Shown here: positions 1 through 13,217 of the stretch, one piece after another
Layout of the letters: each line of letters starts with the position of its first letter
Position numbering within the stretch: position 1 is the stretch's first letter
Source: Stenotrophomonas sp. ISL-67
GTDB taxonomy: Bacteria; Pseudomonadota; Gammaproteobacteria; Xanthomonadales; Xanthomonadaceae
Assembly: GCF_018612915.1 (NCBI RefSeq)
Contig: NZ_JAGGRL010000009.1
Coordinates: 124,001-188,000, forward strand
Length of the DNA stretch: 64,000 nt
Reading direction: 5' to 3'
The notes under the pieces: model-generated
The model's input: the letters and a program-made list of their open reading frames with translations, nothing else
Database searches by the model: none
What the model was told of the DNA's origin: nothing
Made by a program: the position numbers and the translations under genes

Positions 1-25
1 CCAGGGTGCCGCAACGGCACCCTGG
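1..25 (-). terminator. Hairpin downstream of etfA
   Basis: Perfect 11-bp inverted repeat (arms 1-11 and 15-25, loop caa) lying 17 bp beyond the etfA stop. It is placed like a terminator for the etfBA operon. Any T-tract would lie outside the window, so the call rests on position and stem strength. Confidence 0.5.
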
Positions 26-42
26 CATCCCAACGATGGATA

Positions 43-981
43 TCAAAGCGCCGCTTCCAGCTCCGGCAACAGCGTGAACAGATCGCCCACCAGCCCGATG
101 TCGGCAATCTCAAAGATCGGCGAATCCGGGTCCTTGTTGATCGCCACGATGGTGCCGGCGTCCTTGATCCCGGTCAGGTGCTGGATCGCACCGCTGATGC
201 CCACCGCCACGTACAGTTCCGGCGCAATGATCTTGCCGGTCTGGCCCACCTGCAGGTCGCTGGGCACGTAGCCGGCGTCCACCGCAGCACGCGAGGCGCC
301 CACGGCTGCACCGAGCTTGTCGGCCAGCTGGAAGATCACCTTGAAGTTCTCTTCCGAGCCCACGCCACGGCCGCCGGAGACCACGCGCTTGGCGCTCTGC
401 AGGTCGGGGCGGTCGGTGGCACCGGCGGCCAAGCCGATGAAGCGGGTGTGGGTCGGCAGGGCCGCGTCCACGCTGGCCGCTTCCACTGCGGCGCTGCCGC
501 CGGTGGCCGCTTCCGGCCAGGACGCCGCACGCACGGTGGCCACCACGATCTGGTCGGCCGGCAGGTCCACGGTGATGATCGCGTTGCCGGCGTAGATCGG
601 GCGCTTGAAGCTGTGGCTGCCTTCAACGGTCATCAGGTCGGACACCTGGTTGACGCCCAACAGCGCGGCCACGCACGGCATCAGGTCCTTGCCGAAGGTG
701 GTCGAGGGGCCGAACACGTGGGTGTAGCCCTTGGCCAGTTGCGCGATCTGCGGGGCCAGTACCTGGGCCAGCGCCTGCGCATTGGCCGGGTTGGCCACGG
801 TCAGTACCTTGGCCACGCCTGCCAGGCCGGCCGCTTGGGCGGCGACGGTGGCTGGATCGGCAGCCAGCACCAGCACATCGATGCTGGCGCCGCTGATCGC
901 AGCGGCGGCGCTGACGGTCTTGGCGGTAGCGGCGTTGAGCTTGCCGTCATGGTGTTCGGCGACAACGAGGATCTTGGTCAT
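43..981 (-). CDS. etfA: Electron transfer flavoprotein subunit alpha
   Basis: 312 aa, the usual length for EtfA. The protein forms a heterodimer with EtfB, binds FAD and passes electrons from acyl-CoA and related dehydrogenases to ETF-ubiquinone oxidoreductase. The C-terminal FAD domain carries the ETF-alpha signature [16 protein letters not shown] near residues 255-270, followed by the [11 protein letters not shown] stretch; SGGRGVG near residue 200 opens this domain. The start overlaps the etfB stop by one base, so the two are translated as a pair. In Xanthomonas the etf genes border the LPS O-antigen cluster (known context), which fits the rfb and xan genes that follow here. Confidence 0.96.
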   Translation of the reverse strand: MTKILVVAEHHDGKLNAATAKTVSAAAAISGASIDVLVLAADPATVAAQAAGLAGVAKVLTVANPANAQALAQVLAPQIAQLAKGYTHVFGPSTTFGKDLMPCVAALLGVNQVSDLMTVEGSHSFKRPIYAGNAIITVDLPADQIVVATVRAASWPEAATGGSAAVEAASVDAALPTHTRFIGLAAGATDRPDLQSAKRVVSGGRGVGSEENFKVIFQLADKLGAAVGASRAAVDAGYVPSDLQVGQTGKIIAPELYVAVGISGAIQHLTGIKDAGTIVAINKDPDSPIFEIADIGLVGDLFTLLPELEAAL

Positions 982-1727
982 TACAGCAACCCCTTCTGCT
1001 TGAGTGCGGCAACCAGTTCGGCCGCGTCCTTGACCATCACGCCCTTGCTGCGCTTGGACGGCGCGGCGTACTGGGTGGTCTTGAAGGTATCGGCGGCATC
1101 GACGCCGAGATCGGCCAACTGCAGGCTCTCCAGCGGCTTGGCCTTGGCCTTCATGATGTCGGGCAGCTTGATGAAGCGCGGCTCGTTCAGGCGCAGGTCG
1201 GTGGTGACCACGGCCGGCAGGTCCACTTCCAGCGTTTCCAGGCCGGCGTCGACTTCACGCGTCACCGTGGCCTTGCCGTCGGAGATCTCCAGCTTGCTGG
1301 CGAAGGTCGCCTGCGGGCGGCCCCACAGCGTGGCCAGCATCTGGCCGGTCTGGTTGGCATCGTCGTCGATGGCCTGCTTGCCCAGGATCACCAGGTCCGG
1401 CTGTTCCTTCTCGACCAGCTTGAGCAGGGTGCGCGCGGCGGTCAGCGGCTGGATGGCCTGGTCGGTGACCACGTGGATGGCGCGGTTGGCGCCCATGGCC
1501 AGGCCGTTGCGCAGGTGCGCCTGGGCGTCGGCCGGGGCGATGGTGGCGACGATCACCTCGGTGGCGATGCCCTTGTCGCGCAGGCGCAGGGCTTCTTCCA
1601 GCGCGATTTCATCGAACGGATTGGGGGACAGCTTGACGCCGTCGGTGACCACGCCGGAACCGTCCGGCTTGACCTGAATGCGGACGTTGTAGTCCACCAC
1701 GCGCTTGTACGCGACGAGGATTTTCAT
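981..1727 (-). CDS. etfB: Electron transfer flavoprotein subunit beta
   Basis: 248 aa, full length. It begins MKILVAYKRVVDYNVRIQVK and contains the EtfB core with NPFDEIALEEALRLRDKG and the nucleotide-binding stretch LVILGKQAIDDDANQTGQML. It is the first gene of the etfBA operon, transcribed away from rfbB. The 258-bp gap to rfbB must hold both divergent promoters. In the family EtfB holds AMP structurally and docks the partner dehydrogenases. Confidence 0.96.
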   Translation of the reverse strand: MKILVAYKRVVDYNVRIQVKPDGSGVVTDGVKLSPNPFDEIALEEALRLRDKGIATEVIVATIAPADAQAHLRNGLAMGANRAIHVVTDQAIQPLTAARTLLKLVEKEQPDLVILGKQAIDDDANQTGQMLATLWGRPQATFASKLEISDGKATVTREVDAGLETLEVDLPAVVTTDLRLNEPRFIKLPDIMKAKAKPLESLQLADLGVDAADTFKTTQYAAPSKRSKGVMVKDAAELVAALKQKGLL

Positions 1728-1985
1728 CTGGTGCGGGATCCTTCAATAACGGGGAACGTCCGGCGCCTGGGAAGCAACCGGTTCGGGGGTGGGACGGTGA
1801 TTCTAACTGTCCCCGCGCTACCATGCGAATGCGTATGGAAATGCTGCGCTGCAGTATCGCGACGCTTACACCCGGCCGTATGAACGGGTTGAAGACAGTC
1901 TGAAACACAGCTGCATGTATGCTGTAACGCTCAATCGGGTGCCGTACTGGTGCCCTTAAGAAGAAACCGAACTGGAGAACGGGAA

Positions 1986-3041
1986 GTGCCCACATGGCTT
2001 GTAACCGGCGGAGCCGGATTCATTGGCGGTAATTTTGTCCTCGAAGCTGTCGCCAAAGGCGTACGCGTCGTCAATCTGGACGTCCTTACCTATGCGGGCA
2101 ATCTGAAAACCCTGGCCCCCCTTGAGGGCAACCCGGACCATGTGTTCGTCCAGGGTGATATCGGCGACCGTGACCTCGTGGCCCGCCTGTTGGCCGAGCA
2201 CCGGCCCGACGCGGTGTTGAACTTCGCCGCCGAAAGCCACGTGGACCGCTCCATTGATGGTCCCGGTGCCTTCATCCAGACCAACGTGGTCGGCACCCTG
2301 GGGCTGCTCGAAGCCGTTCGTGACTACTGGAAGGCACTGCCGGCCGAGCAGGGCGCGGCGTTCCGCTTCCTGCACGTGTCCACCGATGAGGTGTACGGCA
2401 CCCTGGGTGAAACCGGGAAGTTCAGCGAAACCACCCCGTATGCGCCCAACTCGCCCTACTCGGCGTCCAAGGCTGCTTCGGACCACCTGGTGCGCGCATT
2501 CCACCACACCTACGGGTTGCCGGTGCTGACCACCAACTGCTCCAACAATTACGGCCCGTACCACTTCCCGGAGAAGCTCATCCCGCTGGTGATCGCCAAG
2601 GCGCTGGCCGGCGAACCGCTGCCGGTCTATGGCGACGGAAAGCAGGTACGCGATTGGCTGTTCGTGTCCGACCACTGCGAGGCCATCCGTACCGTGCTGG
2701 CCAAGGGCCAGGTCGGCGAGACCTACAACGTGGGTGGCAACTCGGAAAAGGAAAACATCGAAGTGGTGCACGCCATCTGCGCGCTGCTGGATGCACGCCG
2801 TCCGCGCGAGGACGGTCAGCCGCGCAGCAGCCAGATCACCTACGTGGCGGACCGTCCCGGGCATGACCGCCGCTATGCGATCGATGCGAGCAAGCTGAAG
2901 GATCAGCTGGGCTGGGAGCCGAAGTACACCTTCGAGCAGGGCATCGGCTTCACCGTCGACTGGTACCTGGACAACCAGGAGTGGGTCAATGGCGTGCTGG
3001 ATGGCAGCTACCGCCTGCAGCGCATCGGCACCACGGCCTAA
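1986..3041 (+). CDS. rfbB: dTDP-glucose 4,6-dehydratase
   Basis: 351 aa from a GTG at 1986, chosen because GGAG at 1974-1977 sits 8 bp upstream and [13 protein letters not shown] then begins the protein as in the family; the frame could be opened further upstream at 1950. Short-chain dehydrogenase fold: NAD-binding TGGAGFIGG at residues 7-15, TDEVYG near 132, and catalytic Y158xxxK162 (YSASK). It converts dTDP-glucose to dTDP-4-keto-6-deoxyglucose, the second step of dTDP-L-rhamnose synthesis. It is the first gene of the tightly packed rfbBACD operon that supplies rhamnose for O-antigen. Confidence 0.96.
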   Translation: MPTWLVTGGAGFIGGNFVLEAVAKGVRVVNLDVLTYAGNLKTLAPLEGNPDHVFVQGDIGDRDLVARLLAEHRPDAVLNFAAESHVDRSIDGPGAFIQTNVVGTLGLLEAVRDYWKALPAEQGAAFRFLHVSTDEVYGTLGETGKFSETTPYAPNSPYSASKAASDHLVRAFHHTYGLPVLTTNCSNNYGPYHFPEKLIPLVIAKALAGEPLPVYGDGKQVRDWLFVSDHCEAIRTVLAKGQVGETYNVGGNSEKENIEVVHAICALLDARRPREDGQPRSSQITYVADRPGHDRRYAIDASKLKDQLGWEPKYTFEQGIGFTVDWYLDNQEWVNGVLDGSYRLQRIGTTA

Positions 3042-3052
3042 AGGATCCATAT

Positions 3053-3940
3053 ATGACGCAACGCAAAGGCATCATCCTGGCGGGCGGCTCCGGCACGCGC
3101 CTCTATCCGATCACCAAGGGCGTCAGCAAGCAGCTGCTGCCGGTGTACGACAAACCGATGATCTACTACCCCCTCAGCGTGTTGATGCTGGCGGGAATCC
3201 GCGACGTGCTGATCATCAATACGCCGCACGAGCAGGCACTGTTCCAGACCCTGCTGGGTGACGGTTCGCAGTGGGGCATGAACATCGAATACGCCGTACA
3301 GCCGAGCCCCGATGGGCTGGCGCAGGCGTACCTGATCGGCAAGGATTTCGTCGGCGGCAAGCCCAGTTGCCTGGTGCTGGGTGACAACATTTTCCACGGT
3401 CACGGTCTGCGCGAAGTGCTGCGCAATGCCGACCAGCGCGAAACCGGCGCAACCGTGTTCGGCTACTGGGTGAACGACCCTGAGCGCTATGGCGTGGCCG
3501 AATTCGACAAGGCCGGCAAGGTGATCGACCTGGTGGAGAAGCCGGCCAATCCGCGCTCGAACTATGCGGTCACCGGCCTGTACTTCTACGACGGCAATGC
3601 CAGCCACCACGCCGCTGAGCTGAAGCCTTCGCCGCGTGGCGAGCTGGAAATCACCGATCTGAACCAGCGCTACCTGCGCGAGGGCAACCTGCACCTGGAA
3701 GCGCTGGGTCGTGGCTACGCGTGGCTCGATACCGGCACGCACCAGTCGTTGCTGGAGGCCTCCAACTTCATCGAGACCATCCAGACCCGCCAGGGCCTGC
3801 AGGTCTGCTGCCCCGAGGAGATTGCGTTCGGGCAGGGTTGGATCACTGCCGAGCAGCTGGAAGCGCTTGCTGCCCCTCTCATCAAGAATGGTTATGGCCA
3901 GTACCTGCATGCGATGGCCGTGCGTGGAGTTGTTCCGTGA
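3053..3940 (+). CDS. rfbA: Glucose-1-phosphate thymidylyltransferase
   Basis: 295 aa. Nucleotidyltransferase with the N-terminal loop [20 protein letters not shown] (residues 11-30) and the sugar-binding stretches [12 protein letters not shown] and [18 protein letters not shown]. It makes dTDP-glucose from dTTP and glucose-1-phosphate, the committed step to dTDP-rhamnose, and the family is normally feedback-inhibited by that end product. It lies 11 bp after rfbB, and its stop overlaps the GTG start of rfbC, so translation is probably coupled. Confidence 0.97.
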   Translation: MTQRKGIILAGGSGTRLYPITKGVSKQLLPVYDKPMIYYPLSVLMLAGIRDVLIINTPHEQALFQTLLGDGSQWGMNIEYAVQPSPDGLAQAYLIGKDFVGGKPSCLVLGDNIFHGHGLREVLRNADQRETGATVFGYWVNDPERYGVAEFDKAGKVIDLVEKPANPRSNYAVTGLYFYDGNASHHAAELKPSPRGELEITDLNQRYLREGNLHLEALGRGYAWLDTGTHQSLLEASNFIETIQTRQGLQVCCPEEIAFGQGWITAEQLEALAAPLIKNGYGQYLHAMAVRGVVP

Positions 3941-4494
3941 AAGTGATTGAAACCAAGTTGCCCGGTTGCGTGGTGATCGAGCCGGCGGTATTCGGCGACG
4001 AGCGTGGCTTCTTCTTCGAAACCTGGAACGCAGAGCGGTTCGGCCAGCACGGCCTGCCGACGAAGTTCGTGCAGAGCAACGTCTCCACCTCCGCCAAGGG
4101 CGTGCTGCGTGGCCTGCATTACCAGTGGCCGCGCCCGCAGGGCAAGCTGGTCAGCGTGCTGGAAGGCGAGGTCTATGACGTGGCCGTGGATATCCGCCGC
4201 GGTTCGCCGACGTTCGGCCAGTGGGAAGCGGTGGTGCTGAGCGCCGAAAACAAGAAACAGTTCTGGATCCCGGAAGGGTTCGCACACGGTTTCGCCGTGC
4301 TGTCCGAGCGTGCGGTGTTCAGCTACCTGTGCACCGAGGTCTACCTGAAGGACTTCGATGCCGGTGTGCGCTGGAACGACGCCGACATCGCGGTGGACTG
4401 GCCGATCAGCGGCCCGACCCTGTCGGCCAAGGACGAAGCCGCGCCGTTCCTGAAAGACATCGCCGAAGAGCGCCTGCCGGTCTTCACCGCATGA
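3937..4494 (+). CDS. rfbC: dTDP-4-dehydrorhamnose 3,5-epimerase
   Basis: 185 aa from GTG 3937, which overlaps the rfbA stop as GTGA. Cupin-fold epimerase: RGFFFETWN at residues 23-31, RGLHYQ with the catalytic base H61, and [18 protein letters not shown] carrying the second conserved region. It epimerises dTDP-4-keto-6-deoxyglucose at C3 and C5. An upstream in-frame extension exists only as read-through of rfbA in another frame and is ignored. The stop overlaps rfbD as ATGA. Confidence 0.96.
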   Translation: MKVIETKLPGCVVIEPAVFGDERGFFFETWNAERFGQHGLPTKFVQSNVSTSAKGVLRGLHYQWPRPQGKLVSVLEGEVYDVAVDIRRGSPTFGQWEAVVLSAENKKQFWIPEGFAHGFAVLSERAVFSYLCTEVYLKDFDAGVRWNDADIAVDWPISGPTLSAKDEAAPFLKDIAEERLPVFTA

Positions 4495-5381
4495 CGGTGC
4501 TGGTGTTTGGCGGCAACGGTCAGCTGGGCCAGGAGCTGCTGCGCGCGCTGGCACCGCTGGGGCCCGTGGTGGCGACCACCCGCAGTGGCCTGCTGGCAGA
4601 TGGAAGCCCGTGCGAGGTTGCCGATTTCAACGCGCCCGACGCATTGACTGCGGTGCTCGAACGCATCCAACCGGCGGTGGTGGTGAACGCTGCCGCCTAC
4701 ACGGCCGTGGACCGCGCCGAAGGCGAGCGTGATGCCGCCTGGCGTGCCAATGCCGAGGCGCCGGGCGTGATTGCGCGCTGGTGTGCGGCGGCAGGCGTGC
4801 CGTTGGTGCATTACTCCACCGACTATGTGTTCGATGGGCAGGGCCGCCGTCCGTATCGCGAGGACGATGCCACCGCACCGCTGGGCGTGTATGGCGAAAG
4901 CAAGCTGGCCGGTGAGGACGCCGTGCGGGCGGCCGGCGGCCGCCACCTGATCTTCCGCACCGCGTGGGTGTACGCCTCGCACAGCGCCAACTTCCTGCGC
5001 ACCATGCTTCGTGTGGGTGCTGAACGTGATGTGCTGCGCGTGGTCGCCGACCAGGTGGGAACGCCGACGCCGGCCGCGCTGATTGCCGACGTAACCGCGC
5101 AGGCGTTGCAGCACCCGGGCGCGCTTTCCGGTACATGGCACCTCACGGCAGAGGGCGAAACCAGCTGGCATGGATTTGCCGAAGCCATTTTTGCCGAGGC
5201 GGTGGCCGCAGGAAAACTGGCGCGCGCACCAACGGTCGAGGCGATCACCACCGCCGAGTATCCCACCCCGGCCAAGCGGCCTGCCTATTCGCACCTGGAC
5301 GTGGCCAGGATCCAGTCGGATTTCGGCATCGCGCTGCCCAGCTGGCAGGACGGGTTGAAGCGTGTGATTGCTGAGATGTGA
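4491..5381 (+). CDS. rfbD: dTDP-4-dehydrorhamnose reductase
   Basis: 296 aa. Rossmann N terminus FGGNGQLGQELL, active-site regions YSTDYVFDG and YGESKLAGE, and a C-terminal sugar-binding part ending in SWQDGLKRVI. It performs the NAD(P)H-dependent last step giving dTDP-L-rhamnose. It is the last gene of rfbBACD, the ATG overlaps the rfbC stop, and a strong hairpin with a T-run follows within 40 bp. All four rhamnose genes are intact and complete the pathway from glucose-1-phosphate. Confidence 0.96.
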   Translation: MTVLVFGGNGQLGQELLRALAPLGPVVATTRSGLLADGSPCEVADFNAPDALTAVLERIQPAVVVNAAAYTAVDRAEGERDAAWRANAEAPGVIARWCAAAGVPLVHYSTDYVFDGQGRRPYREDDATAPLGVYGESKLAGEDAVRAAGGRHLIFRTAWVYASHSANFLRTMLRVGAERDVLRVVADQVGTPTPAALIADVTAQALQHPGALSGTWHLTAEGETSWHGFAEAIFAEAVAAGKLARAPTVEAITTAEYPTPAKRPAYSHLDVARIQSDFGIALPSWQDGLKRVIAEM

Positions 5382-5384
5382 GCA

Positions 5385-5406
5385 GCCACGCAGGGCGTGG
5401 CTCTAC
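5385..5406 (-). repeat. GTAG-headed REP (SMAG-like)
   Basis: On the minus strand the element begins GTAGAGCCACGCC and folds into an 8-bp stem (GCCACGCC/GGCGTGGC type). It lies just after the rfbD stop, like other intergenic GTAG palindromes in this window. Confidence 0.65.
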
Positions 5407-5417
5407 GCACAAGAAAG

Positions 5418-5441
5418 AAACCCGGCATCGCCGGGTTTTTT
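5418..5441. terminator. Bidirectional terminator between rfbD and xanB
   Basis: 9-bp perfect stem (5418-5426 with 5430-5438, loop atc) followed by six T on the plus strand. The complement also ends in a T-rich tract. It sits between convergent rfbD and xanB and can stop transcription from both sides. Confidence 0.85.
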
Positions 5442-5461
5442 GTTGGGCGTGCGCCAGCGGC

Positions 5462-6865
5462 TCAGCTGCGGCCGTACGTATCTTCGAAGCGCACGATGTC
5501 ATCTTCGCCGAGGTAACTGCCCGACTGCACTTCGATCAGCTCCAGTGGCAGCTTGCCCGGGTTGCGCAGCCGGTGGGTCACGCCCAGCGGGATGTAGGTG
5601 CTCTGGTTCTCGCCCAGCAGGATCACCTCGTCACCGCGGGTGACTTCGGCCGTGCCGCTGACCACCACCCAGTGCTCGGCGCGGTGGTGGTGCATCTGCA
5701 GGCTCAGCGTGCCGCCGGGCTTGACCGTGATCCGTTTGACCTGGAACCGCTCGCCGTTGTCGATGGAATCGTAGGCGCCCCAGGGGCGGTACACCTTGCG
5801 GTGCCAGGTGGCTTCAGGACGTGCGTCGGCCTTGAGCCGCGCCACCACCTGCTTGATCTCCTGCATGCGATCGCTGCGGCCCACCATCACCGCATCATCG
5901 GTCTCCACCACGATCACGTCATCCAACCCGACCAGTGCGATCAGGCGCTCACCATAAGCGTAGGTGTTGCGGCAGTCGATGGCGATGACGTCGCCATGAT
6001 GGGCGTTGCCATCGGCGTCCTGCGCCGACACATCGCGCAGCGCGGTCCACGAACCCACGTCATTCCAGCCTGCATCCAGCGGCACTACCACGGCATCGGC
6101 GGTCTTTTCCATCACTGCGTAGTCGATGGAATCGGCCGGCACCGCCGCGAAGGCGTCCTTGTCCAAGCGGGTGAAGTCGGTGTCCCGCCGCGCCAGCTGC
6201 CAGGCGTTGCGGCTTGCGGCCAGCATGGCCGGCTGGAAGCGTTCCAGTTCGGCCAGGTAACGCGAGGCCTTGAACAGGAACATGCCGCTGTTCCAGAAAT
6301 ACCCGCCGGACTGCACGTACTGCAGCGCGGTGTCGGCATCGGGCTTTTCGACAAACCGGTCCACCGCGCGCACGGCATCGCCGGAAGACGCCTTGATGTA
6401 GCCGTAGCCGGTTTCCGGTCCCGTGGGCACGATGCCGAAGGTGACCAGCTTGCCGTCGCGGGCGGCAGGCAGTGCACGGATCACGGCGGCACGGAAGGCC
6501 GCCTCATCCGCGATCACATGGTCCGACGGCAACACCAGCAGCAGCGGGTCGCCATCGTCCAGCGTGGCCTCGAGTGCCGCCACCGCGATGGCCGGCGCGG
6601 TGTTGCGCCCGACCGGTTCCAGCAGGATGGCCTGCGGCTGCACGTCGAGCTGCTGCAGCTGTTCGGCGGCGACGAAACGATGTTCCTCGTTGGCCACCAC
6701 CAGCGGCGCACGCCCGGCGATGGGGGCCACGCGCTGCCAGGTGGCCTGCAGCATGGTCTGCTCGCCGGCCAGTGCCAGGAACTGCTTGGGGTAGGCCTCG
6801 CGCGACAGCGGCCACAGCCGCGTGCCGGAGCCGCCAGACAGGATCACTGGAAGAATGTCGTTCAT
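5462..6865 (-). CDS. xanB: Mannose-1-phosphate guanylyltransferase / mannose-6-phosphate isomerase
   Basis: 467 aa, exactly the size of Xanthomonas XanB, starting at [12 protein letters not shown] rather than at the longer in-frame opening. Bifunctional: the N-terminal GDP-mannose pyrophosphorylase has [20 protein letters not shown] (residues 10-29) and RFVEKPD. The C-terminal type II phosphomannose isomerase cupin has [20 protein letters not shown] and metal-binding [12 protein letters not shown]. It makes GDP-mannose from fructose-6-phosphate via mannose-6-phosphate together with XanA. It lies 11 bp downstream of xanA in the same operon. Confidence 0.96.
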   Translation of the reverse strand: MNDILPVILSGGSGTRLWPLSREAYPKQFLALAGEQTMLQATWQRVAPIAGRAPLVVANEEHRFVAAEQLQQLDVQPQAILLEPVGRNTAPAIAVAALEATLDDGDPLLLVLPSDHVIADEAAFRAAVIRALPAARDGKLVTFGIVPTGPETGYGYIKASSGDAVRAVDRFVEKPDADTALQYVQSGGYFWNSGMFLFKASRYLAELERFQPAMLAASRNAWQLARRDTDFTRLDKDAFAAVPADSIDYAVMEKTADAVVVPLDAGWNDVGSWTALRDVSAQDADGNAHHGDVIAIDCRNTYAYGERLIALVGLDDVIVVETDDAVMVGRSDRMQEIKQVVARLKADARPEATWHRKVYRPWGAYDSIDNGERFQVKRITVKPGGTLSLQMHHHRAEHWVVVSGTAEVTRGDEVILLGENQSTYIPLGVTHRLRNPGKLPLELIEVQSGSYLGEDDIVRFEDTYGRS

Positions 6866-6876
6866 CGGGCTGGGCC

Positions 6877-8226
6877 TCAGGATGCCTTGAGCAACTGGGA
6901 AATCTCGTCGGTGCGCTGCTGAAGCAGTGCTGCGTCGCCACGTGCTTCCACGTTCAGGCGCAACAGCGGCTCGGTATTGGAGCTGCGCAGGTTGAAGCGC
7001 CACTGGCCAAAATCAGCGCTGATCCCGTCGGTATGGTCCAGCACCGGCGATTGCGCGGCGTAGTGCTCCATCACGCGGGCAACGGCGGCCTTGGCATCGG
7101 TCACCTTGAAGTTGATCTCGCCACTGCACGGGAATTTCTGCATGCGCGCTTCCACCAGGTCGGCCAGCGAACGGCCCGATTCGGACACCAGTGCGGCGAT
7201 CAGCAACCACGGAATCATGCCCGAGTCGGCATAGGCGAACTCGCGGAAATAATGGTGCGCGCTCATTTCGCCGCCATACACGGCATTTTCGCTGCGCATC
7301 TTTTCCTTGATGAAGGCGTGCCCGCTCTTGCACAGCACCGCTTCGCCGCCGGCCTCTTCCACCATCTCGATGGTGTTCCAGAGCAGGCGCGGGTCGTGCA
7401 CGATCTTGCCGCCGGGCTGGCGGGCCAGGATCGCCTGGGCGAGCAGGCCGACCAGGTAATAGCCTTCGATGAAGCGGCCGGAATGGTCGAAGAAGAAGCA
7501 ACGGTCGAAATCGCCGTCCCAGGCAATGCCGAAGTCCGCGCCATGGTCGCGCACGGCCTGTGCGGTCAGCGCGCGGTTTTCCGGCAGCAGCGGGTTGGGA
7601 ATGCCGTTGGGGAAGCTGCCATCGGGCTCATGCGCGATGCGGATGAACTCGAACGGCAGGTGCGGGGCCAGCAGGTCGACGATGGTGCCGGCGCCGCCAT
7701 TGCCCGCGTTGACCACCAGCTTCAGCGGCTTGAGCGCGGCGCGGTCCACGTAGCTGAGCAGGTGCTCGATATAGGCGCCCTTGTCGGTGTGCGACTGGAT
7801 GCCCGCCTTGGGCGCCACGGCAGGTGCAGTGTCGGCCTCGACCGCGTCGGAAATCGCGAACAGGCCGGTGTCCGAGCTGATCGGCCGGGCCTGCTGCTTG
7901 ACCAGCTTCATGCCGTTGTAGTCCATCGGGTTGTGGCTGGCCGTGACCATGACTCCGCCAGCGGCATTAAGGTGGTCGACCTGGAAATACACTTCCTCCG
8001 TGCCGCACAGGCCGATGTCCAGCACCTCACGACCGGCACCGCGCAGGCCGGCGGCCAGCGCATCCTGCAGGCCGGGGCTGGTCAGGCGCACGTCATGACC
8101 CACCACCACCGTGCCCGGCTCCAGCTGGGCAGCCAGCGCCACGCCGATCCGGCGCGCCAGGTCTTCGTTCAGCTCGTCCGGCACGCGGCCGCGGATGTCG
8201 TATGCCTTGAATGCGGGGAGGGTCAT
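6877..8226 (-). CDS. xanA: Phosphomannomutase / phosphoglucomutase
   Basis: 449 aa alpha-D-phosphohexomutase. FKAYDIRG lies at residues 6-13, the phospho-serine loop [13 protein letters not shown] has S97, the metal loop is [11 protein letters not shown], the sugar-specificity loop is [10 protein letters not shown], and the phosphate loop is [12 protein letters not shown]. It interconverts mannose-6-P/mannose-1-P and glucose-6-P/glucose-1-P. It therefore feeds both XanB (GDP-mannose) and RfbA (dTDP-glucose) encoded next door. It is the first gene of the xanAB unit, with a 92-bp gap from the helicase gene upstream on the same strand. Confidence 0.95.
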   Translation of the reverse strand: MTLPAFKAYDIRGRVPDELNEDLARRIGVALAAQLEPGTVVVGHDVRLTSPGLQDALAAGLRGAGREVLDIGLCGTEEVYFQVDHLNAAGGVMVTASHNPMDYNGMKLVKQQARPISSDTGLFAISDAVEADTAPAVAPKAGIQSHTDKGAYIEHLLSYVDRAALKPLKLVVNAGNGGAGTIVDLLAPHLPFEFIRIAHEPDGSFPNGIPNPLLPENRALTAQAVRDHGADFGIAWDGDFDRCFFFDHSGRFIEGYYLVGLLAQAILARQPGGKIVHDPRLLWNTIEMVEEAGGEAVLCKSGHAFIKEKMRSENAVYGGEMSAHHYFREFAYADSGMIPWLLIAALVSESGRSLADLVEARMQKFPCSGEINFKVTDAKAAVARVMEHYAAQSPVLDHTDGISADFGQWRFNLRSSNTEPLLRLNVEARGDAALLQQRTDEISQLLKAS

Positions 8227-8318
8227 CGTGAGTCCTATCCTGAGTCAGTAGGCAAGTTTAGCTGCTGTCATGTATGGGAATCGTTTTCAGGCCCCAACAC
8301 CGCGTGACCGAACGGGCC

Positions 8319-11633
<3,315 letters not shown>

Positions 11634-11816
11634 GGCCCGCCTTGGGTTGCGACATGCAGCGTCGCGCGCTGCACCGGTATGAATGGAGATGGACATTCTA
11701 GGACGATACGGGCACCGGTTCCGGCACCGGGTGGCGGCCATGCTGCGTCGCATCCCGGGCTATCGAGGGTGACCGGCTAGAATGGCCCCATCCATACCGT
11801 GCAGGGCCAGACCGCA

Positions 11817-12548
11817 ATGCAGCAACCCACTTCCAACGGCAAGCGCAGCAAGCGCTTTGCTTCCGCAGCAGAAGCCCTGCAGGGCGCGGTGGCCGATGGC
11901 CAGACCCTGGCGGTCGGCGGCTTCGGCCTGTGCGGCATTCCCGAAGCGCTGATCGCGGCGCTGCGTGACACCGGGGTGAAAGGCCTGACGGTGATTTCCA
12001 ACAATGCCGGTGTGGACGGTTTCGGCCTGGGCCAGCTGCTGGAAACGCGGCAGATCAGCAAGATGATTTCGTCCTACGTGGGCGAAAACAAGGAATTCGA
12101 GCGCCAGTACCTGGCCGGCGAGCTGGAGCTGGAGTTCAACCCGCAGGGCACCCTGGCCGAGCGCCTGCGTGCCGGCGGTGCCGGCATTCCGGCCTTCTTC
12201 ACCGCTACCGGCTTCGGCACGGTGGTGGCCGAGGGCAAGGAAACCCGCGAATTTGATGGCAAGCACTACGTGATGGAAACCGCGCTGCGCGCCGACGTGG
12301 CGCTGGTCAAGGCATGGAAGGCCGACGAGGCGGGCAACCTGGTGTTCCGCAAGACCGCGCGCAACTTCAACCCGGCCTGCGCGATGGCCGGCAGGCTGTG
12401 CGTGGTGGAAGTGGAAGAGGTGGTGCCAGTGGGCAGCATCGATCCGGACCACGTGCACCTGCCGGGCATCTACGTGCACCGCATCGTGCACAATCCCACC
12501 CCCGAAAAACGCATCGAACAGCGCACCGTGCGTGCGGAGGACAACTGA
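11817..12548 (+). CDS. scoA: 3-oxoacid (succinyl) CoA-transferase subunit A
   Basis: 243 aa from ATG 11817 (an in-frame GTG at 11799 would add six residues). Family I CoA-transferase alpha subunit: [14 protein letters not shown] near residues 30-43 and the [15 protein letters not shown] glycine loop. With ScoB it moves CoA from succinyl-CoA to acetoacetate, so ketone bodies can be used or acetoacetyl-CoA balanced. The scoB start lies one base past its stop, and the two form an operon. A TAGAAT hexamer at 11778-11783 may be its -10 element. Confidence 0.93.
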   Translation: MQQPTSNGKRSKRFASAAEALQGAVADGQTLAVGGFGLCGIPEALIAALRDTGVKGLTVISNNAGVDGFGLGQLLETRQISKMISSYVGENKEFERQYLAGELELEFNPQGTLAERLRAGGAGIPAFFTATGFGTVVAEGKETREFDGKHYVMETALRADVALVKAWKADEAGNLVFRKTARNFNPACAMAGRLCVVEVEEVVPVGSIDPDHVHLPGIYVHRIVHNPTPEKRIEQRTVRAEDN

Positions 12549-12549
12549 C

Positions 12550-13176
12550 ATGGCATGGACCCGCGATGAAATGGCGCAGCGCGCCGCCCGCGAGCTGACC
12601 GATGGTGCGTACGTGAACCTGGGCATCGGCCTGCCGACCCTGGTGGCCAACTACATTCCGGACGGCGTGGATGTGTGGCTGCAGTCCGAGAACGGCCTGC
12701 TCGGCATCGGCCCGTTCCCGACCGACGCCGAGGTGGATGCGGACCTGATCAATGCCGGCAAGCAGACCGTCACTGCACGGGCCGGCGCCAGCTACTTCGG
12801 CAGCCACGACAGCTTCGCGATGATCCGCGGCGGCCACGTCAACCTGGCCATCCTCGGCGCGATGCAGGTCACCGACAAGGGCGACCTGGCCAACTGGATG
12901 GTGCCGGGCAAGATGGTCAAGGGCATGGGCGGCGCCATGGACCTGGTGGCCGGCGTGCAGCGCGTGGTGGTGCTGATGGAACACACCGCCAAGAACGGCG
13001 AGCACAAGATCCTGCCCGAGTGCACCCTGCCACTGACCGGCGTGGGCGTGGTCGACCGGATCATTACCGACCTGGCGGTATTCGATGTCACCGATGCAGG
13101 CTTGGCCCTGGTCGAGGCCGCGCCGGGCGTGAGTACCGACGAGTTGAAGGAAAAGACCGGCGTCAGCTTCAGCTGA
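12550..13176 (+). CDS. scoB: 3-oxoacid (succinyl) CoA-transferase subunit B
   Basis: 208 aa. Beta subunit of the same enzyme with the active-site glutamate in [11 protein letters not shown] (E47), which forms the glutamyl-CoA thioester intermediate in the family. [14 protein letters not shown] and the C-terminal [12 protein letters not shown] segment are also typical. It directly follows scoA. Convergent with the WbsX/RgpF gene; the 41-bp gap shows no clear terminator. Confidence 0.94.
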   Translation: MAWTRDEMAQRAARELTDGAYVNLGIGLPTLVANYIPDGVDVWLQSENGLLGIGPFPTDAEVDADLINAGKQTVTARAGASYFGSHDSFAMIRGGHVNLAILGAMQVTDKGDLANWMVPGKMVKGMGGAMDLVAGVQRVVVLMEHTAKNGEHKILPECTLPLTGVGVVDRIITDLAVFDVTDAGLALVEAAPGVSTDELKEKTGVSFS

Positions 13177-13217
13177 GCCGGCAGCGCGGGGGTCCGCACG
13201 CTGTGCCGGCGTGCGGG

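Noticed and set aside
178..1677. 499-codon plus-strand frame across etfA and etfB
   Set aside because: Shadow of two certain genes; it changes composition at their junction and has no family motif.
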